Source: CBDCWT01 sp965223305
GTDB taxonomy: Bacteria > Planctomycetota > Planctomycetia > Pirellulales > Pirellulaceae
Direction of reading: 5' to 3'
NCBI GenBank assembly: GCA_965223305.1
Contig: CBDCWT010000086.1
Span: forward strand, 192,137-256,136
Length of the DNA: 64,000 bases
Below, piece by piece: positions 53,953 to 62,800 of the stretch (position 1 is the first letter of the stretch; each line of letters opens with the position of its first letter). A program made the position numbers and the translations under genes. A model generated the notes under the pieces. It was not told where the DNA came from. It made no database searches and was given only the letters and a program-made list of their open reading frames with translations.

Positions 53953-55396
53953 ATAGAATCTCGTAAGTCATGCTGCCGTGGTGTTGGGCTCGCGAAATAC
54001 GGTTCCCCGCATGGAGGCCGGCCAGGATGAACTCGACACACGAAGCTCGTACCGCAGCGTCGGCTGCCGCGTTGACCTCGAATGCCTTTTCCCAGACCGG
54101 AGGCACACGCTTTAGACGCTGCGCATACTGCTGCGAGGGCAGCATGTCGCCCACTTCGATCTTGACGCCTTTGGCAAAGATCTCGGCGATGGAGTCCAAT
54201 CCGTGCTTATCGACATATTCGTGGAAGACCACACCAATCGCCTCGGCAAGTACGGCGTCCAGCACCTGCTTCTCGGACATCTGATGGCTGCCCATCATGT
54301 CCAGCTCTAATTTGCCCAGCGATGATGAATAGAGATGGCCCAAGTCGCTGATTCGTGGAACGGCGGGTCGCTCGCCCAGTACGACGCCCCGCTGCCGAGC
54401 CGCCGCGACCATTGTTCGGTAGTTGGCGATGCTGAATCGAGCGCTGACACCAGACTGATGATCGATGAATTTCGATTTTCTTGCCTGGACGGTTGTCTCC
54501 TCGATGATCTCTTTCATGAAGTAGGGTACGAGCACGGGGTACTCGGTATCGGCCTCGATCCCGGCCTCTTGTTCTGTGATCTGAATTCCCAGATCCCGGT
54601 CGCGAGGGTAGTGGGTGTGGATCACCGACCCAATGCGATCCTTCAGCTGGGGGATCACCTTGCCACTGCGGTTGTAGGTGGCCGGGTTTGCGGAGAAGAG
54701 GATCAGTACGTCGAGCTCGAAGCGGATCGGATAACCACGGATTTGGACGTCGCGTTCTTCGAGGATATTGAACAGCCCCACCTGGACCAGCTCGTCCAGT
54801 TCCGGTAGCTCGTTCATGGCGAAGATGCCCCGGTGCATGCGGGGTATCAGGCCGAAGTGCAGTGCTTGTTCCGCCGACATGCTCGTCCCGCCGGCGAGTT
54901 TCGCAGGATCAATTTCGCCAATGATATCGGCGAACTTTGTGCCGGGAGACAGTCTTTCAACATAGCGCTGATCGCGGGACCACCAGGAAATCGGTACCTT
55001 TTCGTCGGCGTGCTCGGCCAAGAAGTCCCGGCAAACTTGGCTGATCGGCGCTGTGGGGTCGTCGTGCACCGGCGCTCCGGCTACATCAACGAAAGGAATT
55101 TCATCATCCAGAAACCGAACGAGCGATCGCATCAGGCGGCTTTTGGCTTGCCCCTTTTCACCCAAGCACAACATATCGTGGCCCGCGATCAGCGCCAGAT
55201 TGATTTCTGGGATCACCGTGCTGTCGTATCCCACGATGCCGGGGAACAACTCGTCGCCGTTGGAGAGCATCCGGAGGAAATTGTCTCGCAGCTCCTGCTT
55301 AACGGTCTTAGATCTCCAGCCACTATCCCGTAGTTCGCGCAGATTCGTCGGTCTTGTGCCTGTGGTTGCCATATCGGAAATGCCCGGGGGATTCAT
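53951..55396 (-). CDS. MoxR/BchI-like AAA+ ATPase
   Basis: This 481-residue AAA+ protein carries a Walker A LCLGEKGQAKSRLMR (GxKGxxKS type) and a helix-2 insert region of chelatase style. Its Walker B is GIFAMNELPEL, where Asn replaces the usual Asp before Glu. Sensor segments LFSANPATYNRSGK and IPQLKDRIG follow. It pairs with the VWA protein downstream, the usual MoxR-VWA arrangement for metal insertion or complex activation. The ATG at 55396 or an internal ATG at 55372 could be the start; neither has a strong ribosome site. Confidence 0.85.
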   Translation of the reverse strand: MNPPGISDMATTGTRPTNLRELRDSGWRSKTVKQELRDNFLRMLSNGDELFPGIVGYDSTVIPEINLALIAGHDMLCLGEKGQAKSRLMRSLVRFLDDEIPFVDVAGAPVHDDPTAPISQVCRDFLAEHADEKVPISWWSRDQRYVERLSPGTKFADIIGEIDPAKLAGGTSMSAEQALHFGLIPRMHRGIFAMNELPELDELVQVGLFNILEERDVQIRGYPIRFELDVLILFSANPATYNRSGKVIPQLKDRIGSVIHTHYPRDRDLGIQITEQEAGIEADTEYPVLVPYFMKEIIEETTVQARKSKFIDHQSGVSARFSIANYRTMVAAARQRGVVLGERPAVPRISDLGHLYSSSLGKLELDMMGSHQMSEKQVLDAVLAEAIGVVFHEYVDKHGLDSIAEIFAKGVKIEVGDMLPSQQYAQRLKRVPPVWEKAFEVNAAADAAVRASCVEFILAGLHAGNRISRAQHHGSMTYEIL

Positions 55397-55408
55397 CTCA
55401 TAGAGCGT

Positions 55409-57115
55409 CTACTCATCCGTCACGCAGCCCAGGGAAGCCGAGGTGACGTTCTTGATGTACTTGTAGAGCGTGCCGCGCGTGGCTTTGAAAGGTGGTGCCT
55501 GCCAGCTCTCGCGGCGGTCTGCCAGCTGCTGCTCGGTCAGCCCCACGTCGATCCGCCGCTGTTGTGCATCAATGGTTATCTTGTCGCCGTCGTTGACCAA
55601 AGCAATGGGACCGCCCTCTTGGGCTTCGGGTGTTACATGCCCCACGATAAAGCCGTGCGATCCTCCCGAGAATCGTCCGTCTGTCATCAACGCTACGTGT
55701 TCACCTAAGCCTGCACCCATGATTGCCGAAGTGGGTGTCAGCATCTCCGGCATCCCGGGCCCTCCTTTGGGGCCTTCGTAGCGAATGATGATCACGTCAC
55801 CTTTTTGGATCTGGTTCTTCTCCAACGCGGCGAGCATCTCCTCTTCGGAGTCGAAGACGCGCGCTGTCCCCTCGAAACGCAACCCCTCTTTGCCAGTGAT
55901 CTTGGCAACCGCGCCTTCAGGGGCCAAGTTGCCTTTCAAGATTTGAATGTGTCCGGATGGCTTGATGGGATCGGCCAGCGTTTTCACGATCTCCTGGCCC
56001 TCGGCAAGCCCCGGGAGGGACTCTAGGTTTTCAGCCAGCGTGCGGCCCGTCACTGTCAAGCAGTCGCCGTCTAAGAGCCCTTCCGCGAGTAGGTACTTCA
56101 TGACCGCCGGAGTGCCACCTACGCCGTGCAAGTCCTCCTGAACGTACTTGCCGCTCGGCTTCAGGTCGGCGAGATAGGGCACTCGATCGCTGACTGCTTG
56201 GAAGTCGTCGATGGTCAATGGCACCTCGACGGCACGGGCCATGGCTATCAAATGCAACACTGCGTTGGTCGAGCCACCGAGTGCCATTACGACAACCATG
56301 GCGTTCTCAAATGCCGCGCGTGTCATGATGTCGCGGGGTTTGATGTCGCGTTCCATGAGCACGCGGATGGCGCGACCCGCTGCCACGCACTCCTCCTGTT
56401 TTGCGGGATCTTCAGCGGGGATCGAGGCGCTGTAGGGCAGCGACATGCCCAAGGCCTCGATGGCACTGGCCATCGTATTGGCGGTGTACATCCCGCCGCA
56501 GGCTCCCGCGCCTGGGCAGCTGACGCGGACGATCGCCTGCCGCTGCTCCTCCGTAATCGCGCCAGCCAGCAGCTCGCCGTAGGACTGGAACGCCGAGACA
56601 ATATCGCGAGGCGTTTCGGTCTCGGGAGCCTGGGCGTCGCGAAAACTCGTACAACCCGGCTTGATCGTCCCGCCGTAGACCATGATGGCTGGTCGATTGA
56701 CTCTGCCCATTGCGATCAAGCAACCGGGCATGTTCTTGTCACAGCCGGGGAGGGTGATCAGGGCATCGTACCATTGCCCGCCCATCACCGTTTCGATGGA
56801 GTCCGCGATCAGGTCTCGTGACTGTAATGAGTAGCTCATTCCCTCGGTGCCCATCGAGATTCCATCGCTGACACCGACCGTGTTGAAACGCATCCCGACC
56901 AGATCCACCTGCTGGACACCCTGCTTGACTTGGTCCGCCAGGTCCAACAGGTGCATGTTGCAGGTGTTGCCTTCATACCACACGCTGGCGATGCCGACCT
57001 GTGCCTTGTTCATCTCTTCGGTGGTCATGCCCGTTCCGTATAGCATGGCCTGCGAGGCACCCTGGCTTTTTGGCTGCGTAATCCGCTTGCTGAATCTATT
57101 TAGCTCTTGGCTCAT
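55409..57115 (-). CDS. ilvD: Dihydroxy-acid dehydratase
   Basis: This 568-residue enzyme dehydrates 2,3-dihydroxy-isovalerate and -methylvalerate in branched-chain amino acid synthesis. The Fe-S cluster cysteines are visible in GCDKNMPGC and CPGAGACGGMYTANTMASA. FSGGSHGFIVGHVTPEA matches the C-terminal signature. The length is normal. The start is the ATG at 57115. The stop is only 12 bases from the upstream AAA ATPase start, yet the functions seem unrelated. Confidence 0.96.
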   Translation of the reverse strand: MSQELNRFSKRITQPKSQGASQAMLYGTGMTTEEMNKAQVGIASVWYEGNTCNMHLLDLADQVKQGVQQVDLVGMRFNTVGVSDGISMGTEGMSYSLQSRDLIADSIETVMGGQWYDALITLPGCDKNMPGCLIAMGRVNRPAIMVYGGTIKPGCTSFRDAQAPETETPRDIVSAFQSYGELLAGAITEEQRQAIVRVSCPGAGACGGMYTANTMASAIEALGMSLPYSASIPAEDPAKQEECVAAGRAIRVLMERDIKPRDIMTRAAFENAMVVVMALGGSTNAVLHLIAMARAVEVPLTIDDFQAVSDRVPYLADLKPSGKYVQEDLHGVGGTPAVMKYLLAEGLLDGDCLTVTGRTLAENLESLPGLAEGQEIVKTLADPIKPSGHIQILKGNLAPEGAVAKITGKEGLRFEGTARVFDSEEEMLAALEKNQIQKGDVIIIRYEGPKGGPGMPEMLTPTSAIMGAGLGEHVALMTDGRFSGGSHGFIVGHVTPEAQEGGPIALVNDGDKITIDAQQRRIDVGLTEQQLADRRESWQAPPFKATRGTLYKYIKNVTSASLGCVTDE

Positions 57116-57539
57116 CGTGGTTCCTTAGTTTTGTGACTCGCATTCTAGTCGCGACCGATTGTAACTTGTAGGGCCGAGTTGGTACTTGTTGACCGAGCGT
57201 GATTTCGACGACATCAGCCGCTAGGCCGGATTATTCATGAAGATCGTGGCGAGAGGTTGTAAGTACGTTCGTGGCAAGGAAGGCGAGCAATTCTTCCGCA
57301 GGCGTATTGAAGCAATACGTCGAGGGAGAATTGTGAAGCACGACGAAGCCACGGATGGACTTACGACCTCGCAGCAGATCGCTCATGAATAATTCGGGCT
57401 AGGCATTAGCCCACGGTGACTACAAACCGGACGCTAACGCATTCCGGCTGATTTTTTTGTCCTATAATTCAAGACCCGTTGATGAGTTATCAGGCCCTCG
57501 TCGGGTGGCGCCGCCGCGGACAAGTTTTCGGTCGGCTGG
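57116..57539. repeat. Intergenic region with palindromic element copy C
   Basis: Bases 57223-57402 are the third 180-bp palindrome (GGATTATTCATGAAGATCGT to GCTCATGAATAATTCGGG). It is followed directly by the GCATTAGCCCACGGTGACTA / CCGGACGCTAACGCATTCCG repeat at 57403-57453. No gene was found. Confidence 0.82.
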
Positions 57540-58361
57540 CTACTCGGGGTTTTGCGTGTGTTCGCCGGTCATCGGGACAAAGGCGACTGGAATCACCGAG
57601 CGGCGATGGATGGTCCCATCCTGTCTTCTTTCCACGACCAGTAGCTGTTGTGCGACTTTCCCAACGGGAATCACCAGCTTACCGCCCGGCGCCAGCTGCT
57701 CGATCAGCGGTGCAGGAACATGGTCGGGTGCCGCCGCCACGATGATCAAATCAAACGGCGCTTCTTCGATCCATCCCAGATAACCGTCGCCGTGACGTAC
57801 AGTGACATGCTCATAGTGGGCTAGACGTTCACGAGCCTCGTTGGCCAGTGGCTCCACAATCTCGATGCTGAAAACGCGCGCGCATAACTCTGCCAGCACC
57901 GCTGCTTGATACCCCGAACCGGTCCCTACGTCTAACGCCTTGCTCGTCGGCTTCGGTTCAGCGAGCTGGGTCATCAGCGCGACAATATAGGGTTGCGAGA
58001 TCGTCTGTTCGTGCTCGATCGGCAGGGCCCGATCTGAGTAGGCTCGTGCAAGATGTTCTTTGAGTACGTAGTGGTGGCGCGGCACGCGTAGCATTGCGGC
58101 GAGCACTTGGGGATTGGTGATATCACGCCCCTGCAGCTGTCGTTGGACCATTTTCCTACGCAGTTCGGTGAAAGCACGTTCCTCCGCTGTGTCGTCGGAC
58201 GTTCCCGTAGCGTCCGTAGTCGCTGTGGCCGGAGGCGGTGTCGAGGGATCATCATTCATAGGCAAAGTGTCCCGAAAACGGACGGCGACCCAAAGAAATG
58301 TCGCGGCGACCACCAGCAGGGTCAGCAGAGGGCCACCATAACGCCACTTTCCAGCCGCCAC
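57540..58361 (-). CDS. pcm: Membrane-anchored protein-L-isoaspartate O-methyltransferase
   Basis: This 273-residue protein has a GTG start at 58361. Residues about 8-28 form a single hydrophobic anchor, followed by a Thr/Pro-rich linker to about residue 55. Residues 60-270 are a PCMT domain: RVPRHHYV, the family TISQPYIVALM motif, the SAM-binding ALDVGTGSGYQAAVLAEL and DLIIVAAAPDHVP. PCMT methylates damaged isoaspartyl residues to start repair. The N-terminal anchor suggests an extracytoplasmic or membrane-facing role, unlike standard cytosolic Pcm. Confidence 0.88.
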   Translation of the reverse strand: MAAGKWRYGGPLLTLLVVAATFLWVAVRFRDTLPMNDDPSTPPPATATTDATGTSDDTAEERAFTELRRKMVQRQLQGRDITNPQVLAAMLRVPRHHYVLKEHLARAYSDRALPIEHEQTISQPYIVALMTQLAEPKPTSKALDVGTGSGYQAAVLAELCARVFSIEIVEPLANEARERLAHYEHVTVRHGDGYLGWIEEAPFDLIIVAAAPDHVPAPLIEQLAPGGKLVIPVGKVAQQLLVVERRQDGTIHRRSVIPVAFVPMTGEHTQNPE

Positions 58362-58607
58362 TTGCTATTCGCCTTTGTTAGGGGAATGACGCCTCATGCG
58401 GCACGTTCGCGTCCGCTCGACCGACCGTTCGCCCGCCAGACCGGCTTGCCTTTACACTAGGCCAAATCGCAGCTTATAGTGAAATAAGATAGCGGCCGGT
58501 TGCCGTCCACTGCTGGGTTGGTTCCGGTTGCAAGTTCCTACTGCAAGTCACAGCCTCCGTTCTTGGCGCGACGCCTCGTCCCAGAAATCGTTTGCTACAG
58601 GTGACCT

Positions 58608-58877
58608 ATGCCGCAAGCAGTCGTCGACCCTGAGGAGCTGCGTCGTTTTGCCCAGCGCCTCAAGAGATTCAACAGCGACCTGCAGAATCAAACCACGGTG
58701 TTGGCCAATCAATTGGCGGCGCTCGGCAGCACCTGGCGCGACCAAGAGCACCAGAAATTTGTGGAACAGTTTGAACAACACATGAAAATGATCGGCCGGT
58801 TTGCCGACGCCACGGATCAGTATATCCCCTATTTGGTTCGCAAAGCAGAGCACATCGAAGACTACCTGCAGAAATAA
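58608..58877 (+). CDS. WXG100-like small helical protein
   Basis: This 89-residue protein is predicted as a helical hairpin with a W-x-D turn (STWRDQEHQKF) at mid-length, in the position of the WXG turn in ESAT-6/WXG100 secretion substrates. The C-terminal helix is charged (YLVRKAEHIEDYLQK). The ATG at 58608 follows CAGGTGACCT. It is the first gene of a same-strand set ending in an FtsK/SpoIIIE ATPase, the typical WXG100 partner. Confidence 0.75.
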   Translation: MPQAVVDPEELRRFAQRLKRFNSDLQNQTTVLANQLAALGSTWRDQEHQKFVEQFEQHMKMIGRFADATDQYIPYLVRKAEHIEDYLQK

Positions 58878-58975
58878 CGCTGTGCATCCATCTGGGCACG
58901 CTCCAGCAACACCGTGTGCCCCGCGTGCCCGGTTGTGTGGCCCCATTCGTTAGGTCTGGTGACTTACGTCCAACT

Positions 58976-59503
58976 GTGAACGACTCGTCTGCCAACGTGA
59001 CCGCGATCGACGCCGTGCGAGAGTTTCGCACGGCGCTGCTCAACTTTGAGGGTGATATCCGTCAAGCGCTGACGCTACTTTCGTTGGAAGTCCGCCGGGC
59101 GGTTGACTGGATAGAAATTGACCGGCTGCGCTATTGGCCAGTTGAAATCCGGCGTGCCGATGAGGCACTGCGGCAGGCCCGCAACGACCTAGAACGCTGC
59201 CAACTGAAATACGGATCCGAAGAAGCACCTTCTTGCTACGAACAAAAGAAGGCGGTTGCACGAGCGGTTCAGCGAGCGCGGCTGTGCGAGCAGAAGTTGC
59301 GGGCCACCAAACGCTGGACCCGCACTCTACGACAGGAATTGAACGAATTCGAGGGACAGTTAGCGAAAATGAACAATTGGCTGGATGCCGATTTACCACG
59401 GGCTGTCGCCGCCTTGGAGAGAATGCTCGGCGCATTGGACAAGTACACTGCGGCGACGCAAACTCAAGTCGAGTCATCTTCTGAAAGTGACCCGCCTGGC
59501 TGA
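58976..59503 (+). CDS. Helical protein of the type VII-like locus
   Basis: From GTG 58976 this is 175 residues, mostly charged helices: AIDAVREFRTALLNFEGDIR, WPVEIRRADEALRQARNDLE and VQRARLCEQKLRATKRWTRT. A GTG at 58916 is an alternative start but adds a Pro/Cys-rich stretch of unlikely character. No known domain. The position between two WXG-like genes suggests a chaperone, substrate or structural component. Confidence 0.65.
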   Translation: MNDSSANVTAIDAVREFRTALLNFEGDIRQALTLLSLEVRRAVDWIEIDRLRYWPVEIRRADEALRQARNDLERCQLKYGSEEAPSCYEQKKAVARAVQRARLCEQKLRATKRWTRTLRQELNEFEGQLAKMNNWLDADLPRAVAALERMLGALDKYTAATQTQVESSSESDPPG

Positions 59504-59534
59504 GACTCGAAGTCGCTGATCAGTTCAGTAAGTC

Positions 59535-59777
59535 ATGCGTATTTGCGATCTACAGACCGCCAGAATCCAAGTTTCGCACGCAGCGAAGAGACTGCGCGAG
59601 CAATGGGCCGTTACCGAAGAGCACTGGCGCGATAGTAACTGCGAGGCCTTTCGGCAACTGTATTTGCAACCGCTGACGCCGCAGGTGACGCTGCTGATGG
59701 CAGCAGTTCAGCAACTGGCCGACGTGCTCGAGCAGGCAGAACGCGAGTGCAGCGACGAGGAGTGCTCGGAAGGGTAG
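59535..59777 (+). CDS. Second small WXG-like protein
   Basis: This 80-residue protein begins at the ATG at 59535. It has two predicted helices around HWRDSNCEAF, again a W-x-D turn preceded by EEH. The last residues are acidic (ECSDEECSEG). It may heterodimerise with the 89-residue protein, as CFP-10 does with ESAT-6; that is inferred from family behaviour. Confidence 0.6.
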   Translation: MRICDLQTARIQVSHAAKRLREQWAVTEEHWRDSNCEAFRQLYLQPLTPQVTLLMAAVQQLADVLEQAERECSDEECSEG

Positions 59778-59892
59778 GCTGGCGGCATGACGCCACCTCG
59801 AACGTGAACTCCAAGGGATGCGGACGGCGTCGACTCAGATAGACGTGTGGTGTGCGACTTGATCGCAACATCGTATCGGACGTAGGTTGCCG

Positions 59893-62800
59893 ATGGAACA
59901 GTTTTCCCAAGAGCGCCAGAGTTCGGTGATCGAGCGGCTGAACGAGGTAGTCGCCGAGAGAGACCGATCGGAAGCCTCCCTCCGCGCAACGCACAGCAAC
60001 CGGGACGAAACCGCAGAGGCCCAATTCGTTGCCGACCGAGAACGCCTCGAAGCAGAATATCGATCAGAGAAGGAGCAGTGCTCGAAGGCTCAAACGGTTC
60101 GCCTGGCCGCCATTGCCAACGACTACGAGCGGGCGTTTGAGGTTGTCAAGAACGAGTGTGACGTCGCAGCGCGTGAAGTGACCGAGCGCGTCGAGTCTGC
60201 TTTGTCACAAGCCCAGCAGGCCCACAAGCAGGCCTACGAACGCGCCGAGCAAGTCTATGCTCAGGAGGTCGAAGCGGCGACTCGCGTGCTGCAAGAGAAA
60301 ACCACAAAGATCTCGGCGGAGCGAGAAGAGCTGGAGGCGCTCGCAGCCTCGCTTGACAAGATCCTCCGACAAAGGCGCTGCCGCAGGGCGGCTACAGCGT
60401 TGCCGGAGTTGTCAGCGGCCGTTAACAACCGGCCGGCCGCTTTCTTTAAAGAGCAGCTTTCGGCTGCCAAGCTGACGCTCTCCACCTTCCCGCAGCAGAG
60501 GGCTGCGCGTTTTCTCGGTAGCGGCGGGCCGTTCGTGATCTTTATCTTCACCTGGATCCTGGCGATTGTCATTGCCACGTTGGTCACGCAGATCGGTTGG
60601 CCCTGGGTGATCGCAACCGGCGCAGTAGCTTTGGGCGTGGCCACGATCGTCTATGTGCTGCTACGGCCGATCGTCGTGCGCCAGACACTGGCGCTCTGTC
60701 AGCAGATGCGACAGCATCAGCTGAACGCGCAGCACGCCCTGGACGGCTGCCGAGCTCTAGCCGGTGCGGAGGCGGACCAGAGGCGATATGCGCAGAAGCA
60801 GCAAAGGCAGCAGCAACGGCAAGACGCTGATCGCCTGTTGCAGCAGCGCGCGGCCGAGCTCCAGGCCGAAAAGGACTCGCTGTTGAAGGATCTTGCCGAG
60901 CGTCTGCAGACACGCCGCAAGGAACTGGCCCACGTTCGCAGCAGCCAGCAGCGAGCCGTTAATGACGAGTTCGAGCAGCAGTTCGAGCAGCTGCAGGAAC
61001 GGTTCGATCTGCAAACGAACGAACTCAAGCAAAAACATGGCGACCACGTTGATAGCAGTAGTCAGGCCTTTGCCCGCAGCCGTGAGCGGGCTGCGGCGCG
61101 GTGGGAGGACGGTTATGGGGAGTTCCTGCGGGCAGCCGAGGCGGCTCGCGACTACTGCGATCAGCACTTTCCCCGCTGGGACGTGGAGTTGCCGCAGGGA
61201 TGGGCGCCACCGAGTCAGTCGACGCCGGTTGTCCGTTTTGGTGAGTTCCTGGTGCGCGTGCGCGACGTTGATCACGGTGCCGGCGAGTTGCCCGCCGACC
61301 AGGCCAGTACTTTGCTTCCAGCCGTTCATTCGTTTGCTTCTCGACCCGCGTTGTTGTGGCAGGCCTGGGGCGAAGGTCGAGATGCCGCGAACCGTTCCAT
61401 GCGAAATGTCATGCTGCGGCTGCTAACTTCGCTGCCCCCAGGTAAGACCCGCTACACGATTATCGACCCAGTTGGACTTGGACAGAATTTCTCCGCGTTT
61501 ATGCATCTCGCCGACTTTGATGAGAAGTTGGTGTCCCACCGCATCTGGACTGATCCCGCCCATATCAACCAGCGATTGACCAATCTCACAGAGCACATGG
61601 AGGATATCATCCAGACGTATCTGCGGAACGAATACGAGACCATCGACCAATACAACCAATACGCGGGTGAGGTGGCCGAACCATTTCACGTGCTCTCGAT
61701 CGCCAACTTTCCGGCAGGATTCTCCGATGAAGCTGCTGCCCGCTTGCTCAGCATCGTCAACAGCGGCGTTCAATGCGGGGTCTTCACGGTGATCAGCCTG
61801 GACTCGAAGCTCGAACTGCCGCGAGGGTTTGAATTGGCCGACTTAGAGAATCAGGCGGTGACTCTCCAGTGGCATGGGACGGGATTCCGCTGGCTGGATC
61901 CAGTACTGCAGGAACTGGAGCTGACGTTGGACGAACCCCCTCCCGAAGAACACTTCACGACGCTCGTTTGTGAGGTCGGACAGCGTGCCCAGGAGGCGAA
62001 TCGAGTCGAAGTCCCCTTTGCTACCGTTGCTCCTCCAGAGCAGGAGTGGTGGAGCGAGGATAGCCGGGCGGCGCTGCGAGTGCCGTTAGGGCGAGCGGGT
62101 GCTACGAAATTACAATATCTCCAGTTGGGTCACGGGACCAGCCAGCATGTGCTCATTTCCGGCAAGACCGGTTCGGGAAAGTCGACCTTGCTGCACGCGC
62201 TGATCATGAATACAGCGCTGCACTACTCTCCGCATGAGGTCGAGTTCTATTTGGTGGACTTTAAGAAGGGGGTTGAGTTCAAGCCCTATGCGGAAAGCGG
62301 CTTACCTCACGCCTCGGTGGTGGCGATTGAAAGCGAGCGCGAATTCGGCATCAGTGTTCTGCAGCGGCTGGACGTGGAGCTGCAGCGCCGAGGTGATCTA
62401 TTTCGGGAACAGCGGGTGCAGGACATTCATAGCTATCGTGATGCGTTTCCCGAGTTGCGCATGCCGAGAGTACTCCTGATTGTCGATGAGTTTCAGGAGT
62501 TGTTTGTACAAGACGACAAGCTGGCCCAGGATGCCGCCTTGCTGCTAGATCGGCTCGTGCGGCAGGGCAGGGCTTTCGGCATCCATGTCCTGTTGGGCTC
62601 GCAAACCTTGGCCGGTGCTTATTCGTTGGCGCGGAGCACGATCGGGCAGATGGCGGTCCGAATCGCCCTGCAATGTTCGGAGGCCGATTCGCATTTGATA
62701 CTCAGCGAGGACAACATGGCCGCCCGCCTCCTCGACCGGCCCGGCGAAGCAATTTACAACGATCAAAATGGGCTCTTCGAGGGCAACCATCCTTTTCAAG

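Noticed and set aside
41761..57402. CRISPR array from the repeated palindromes
   Set aside because: Copies are kilobases apart, each about 180 bp, with no regular spacers and no cas genes.
60717..61028. Ser/Cys-rich minus-strand ORF opposite the FtsK-like gene
   Set aside because: Antisense shadow of the coiled-coil codons.
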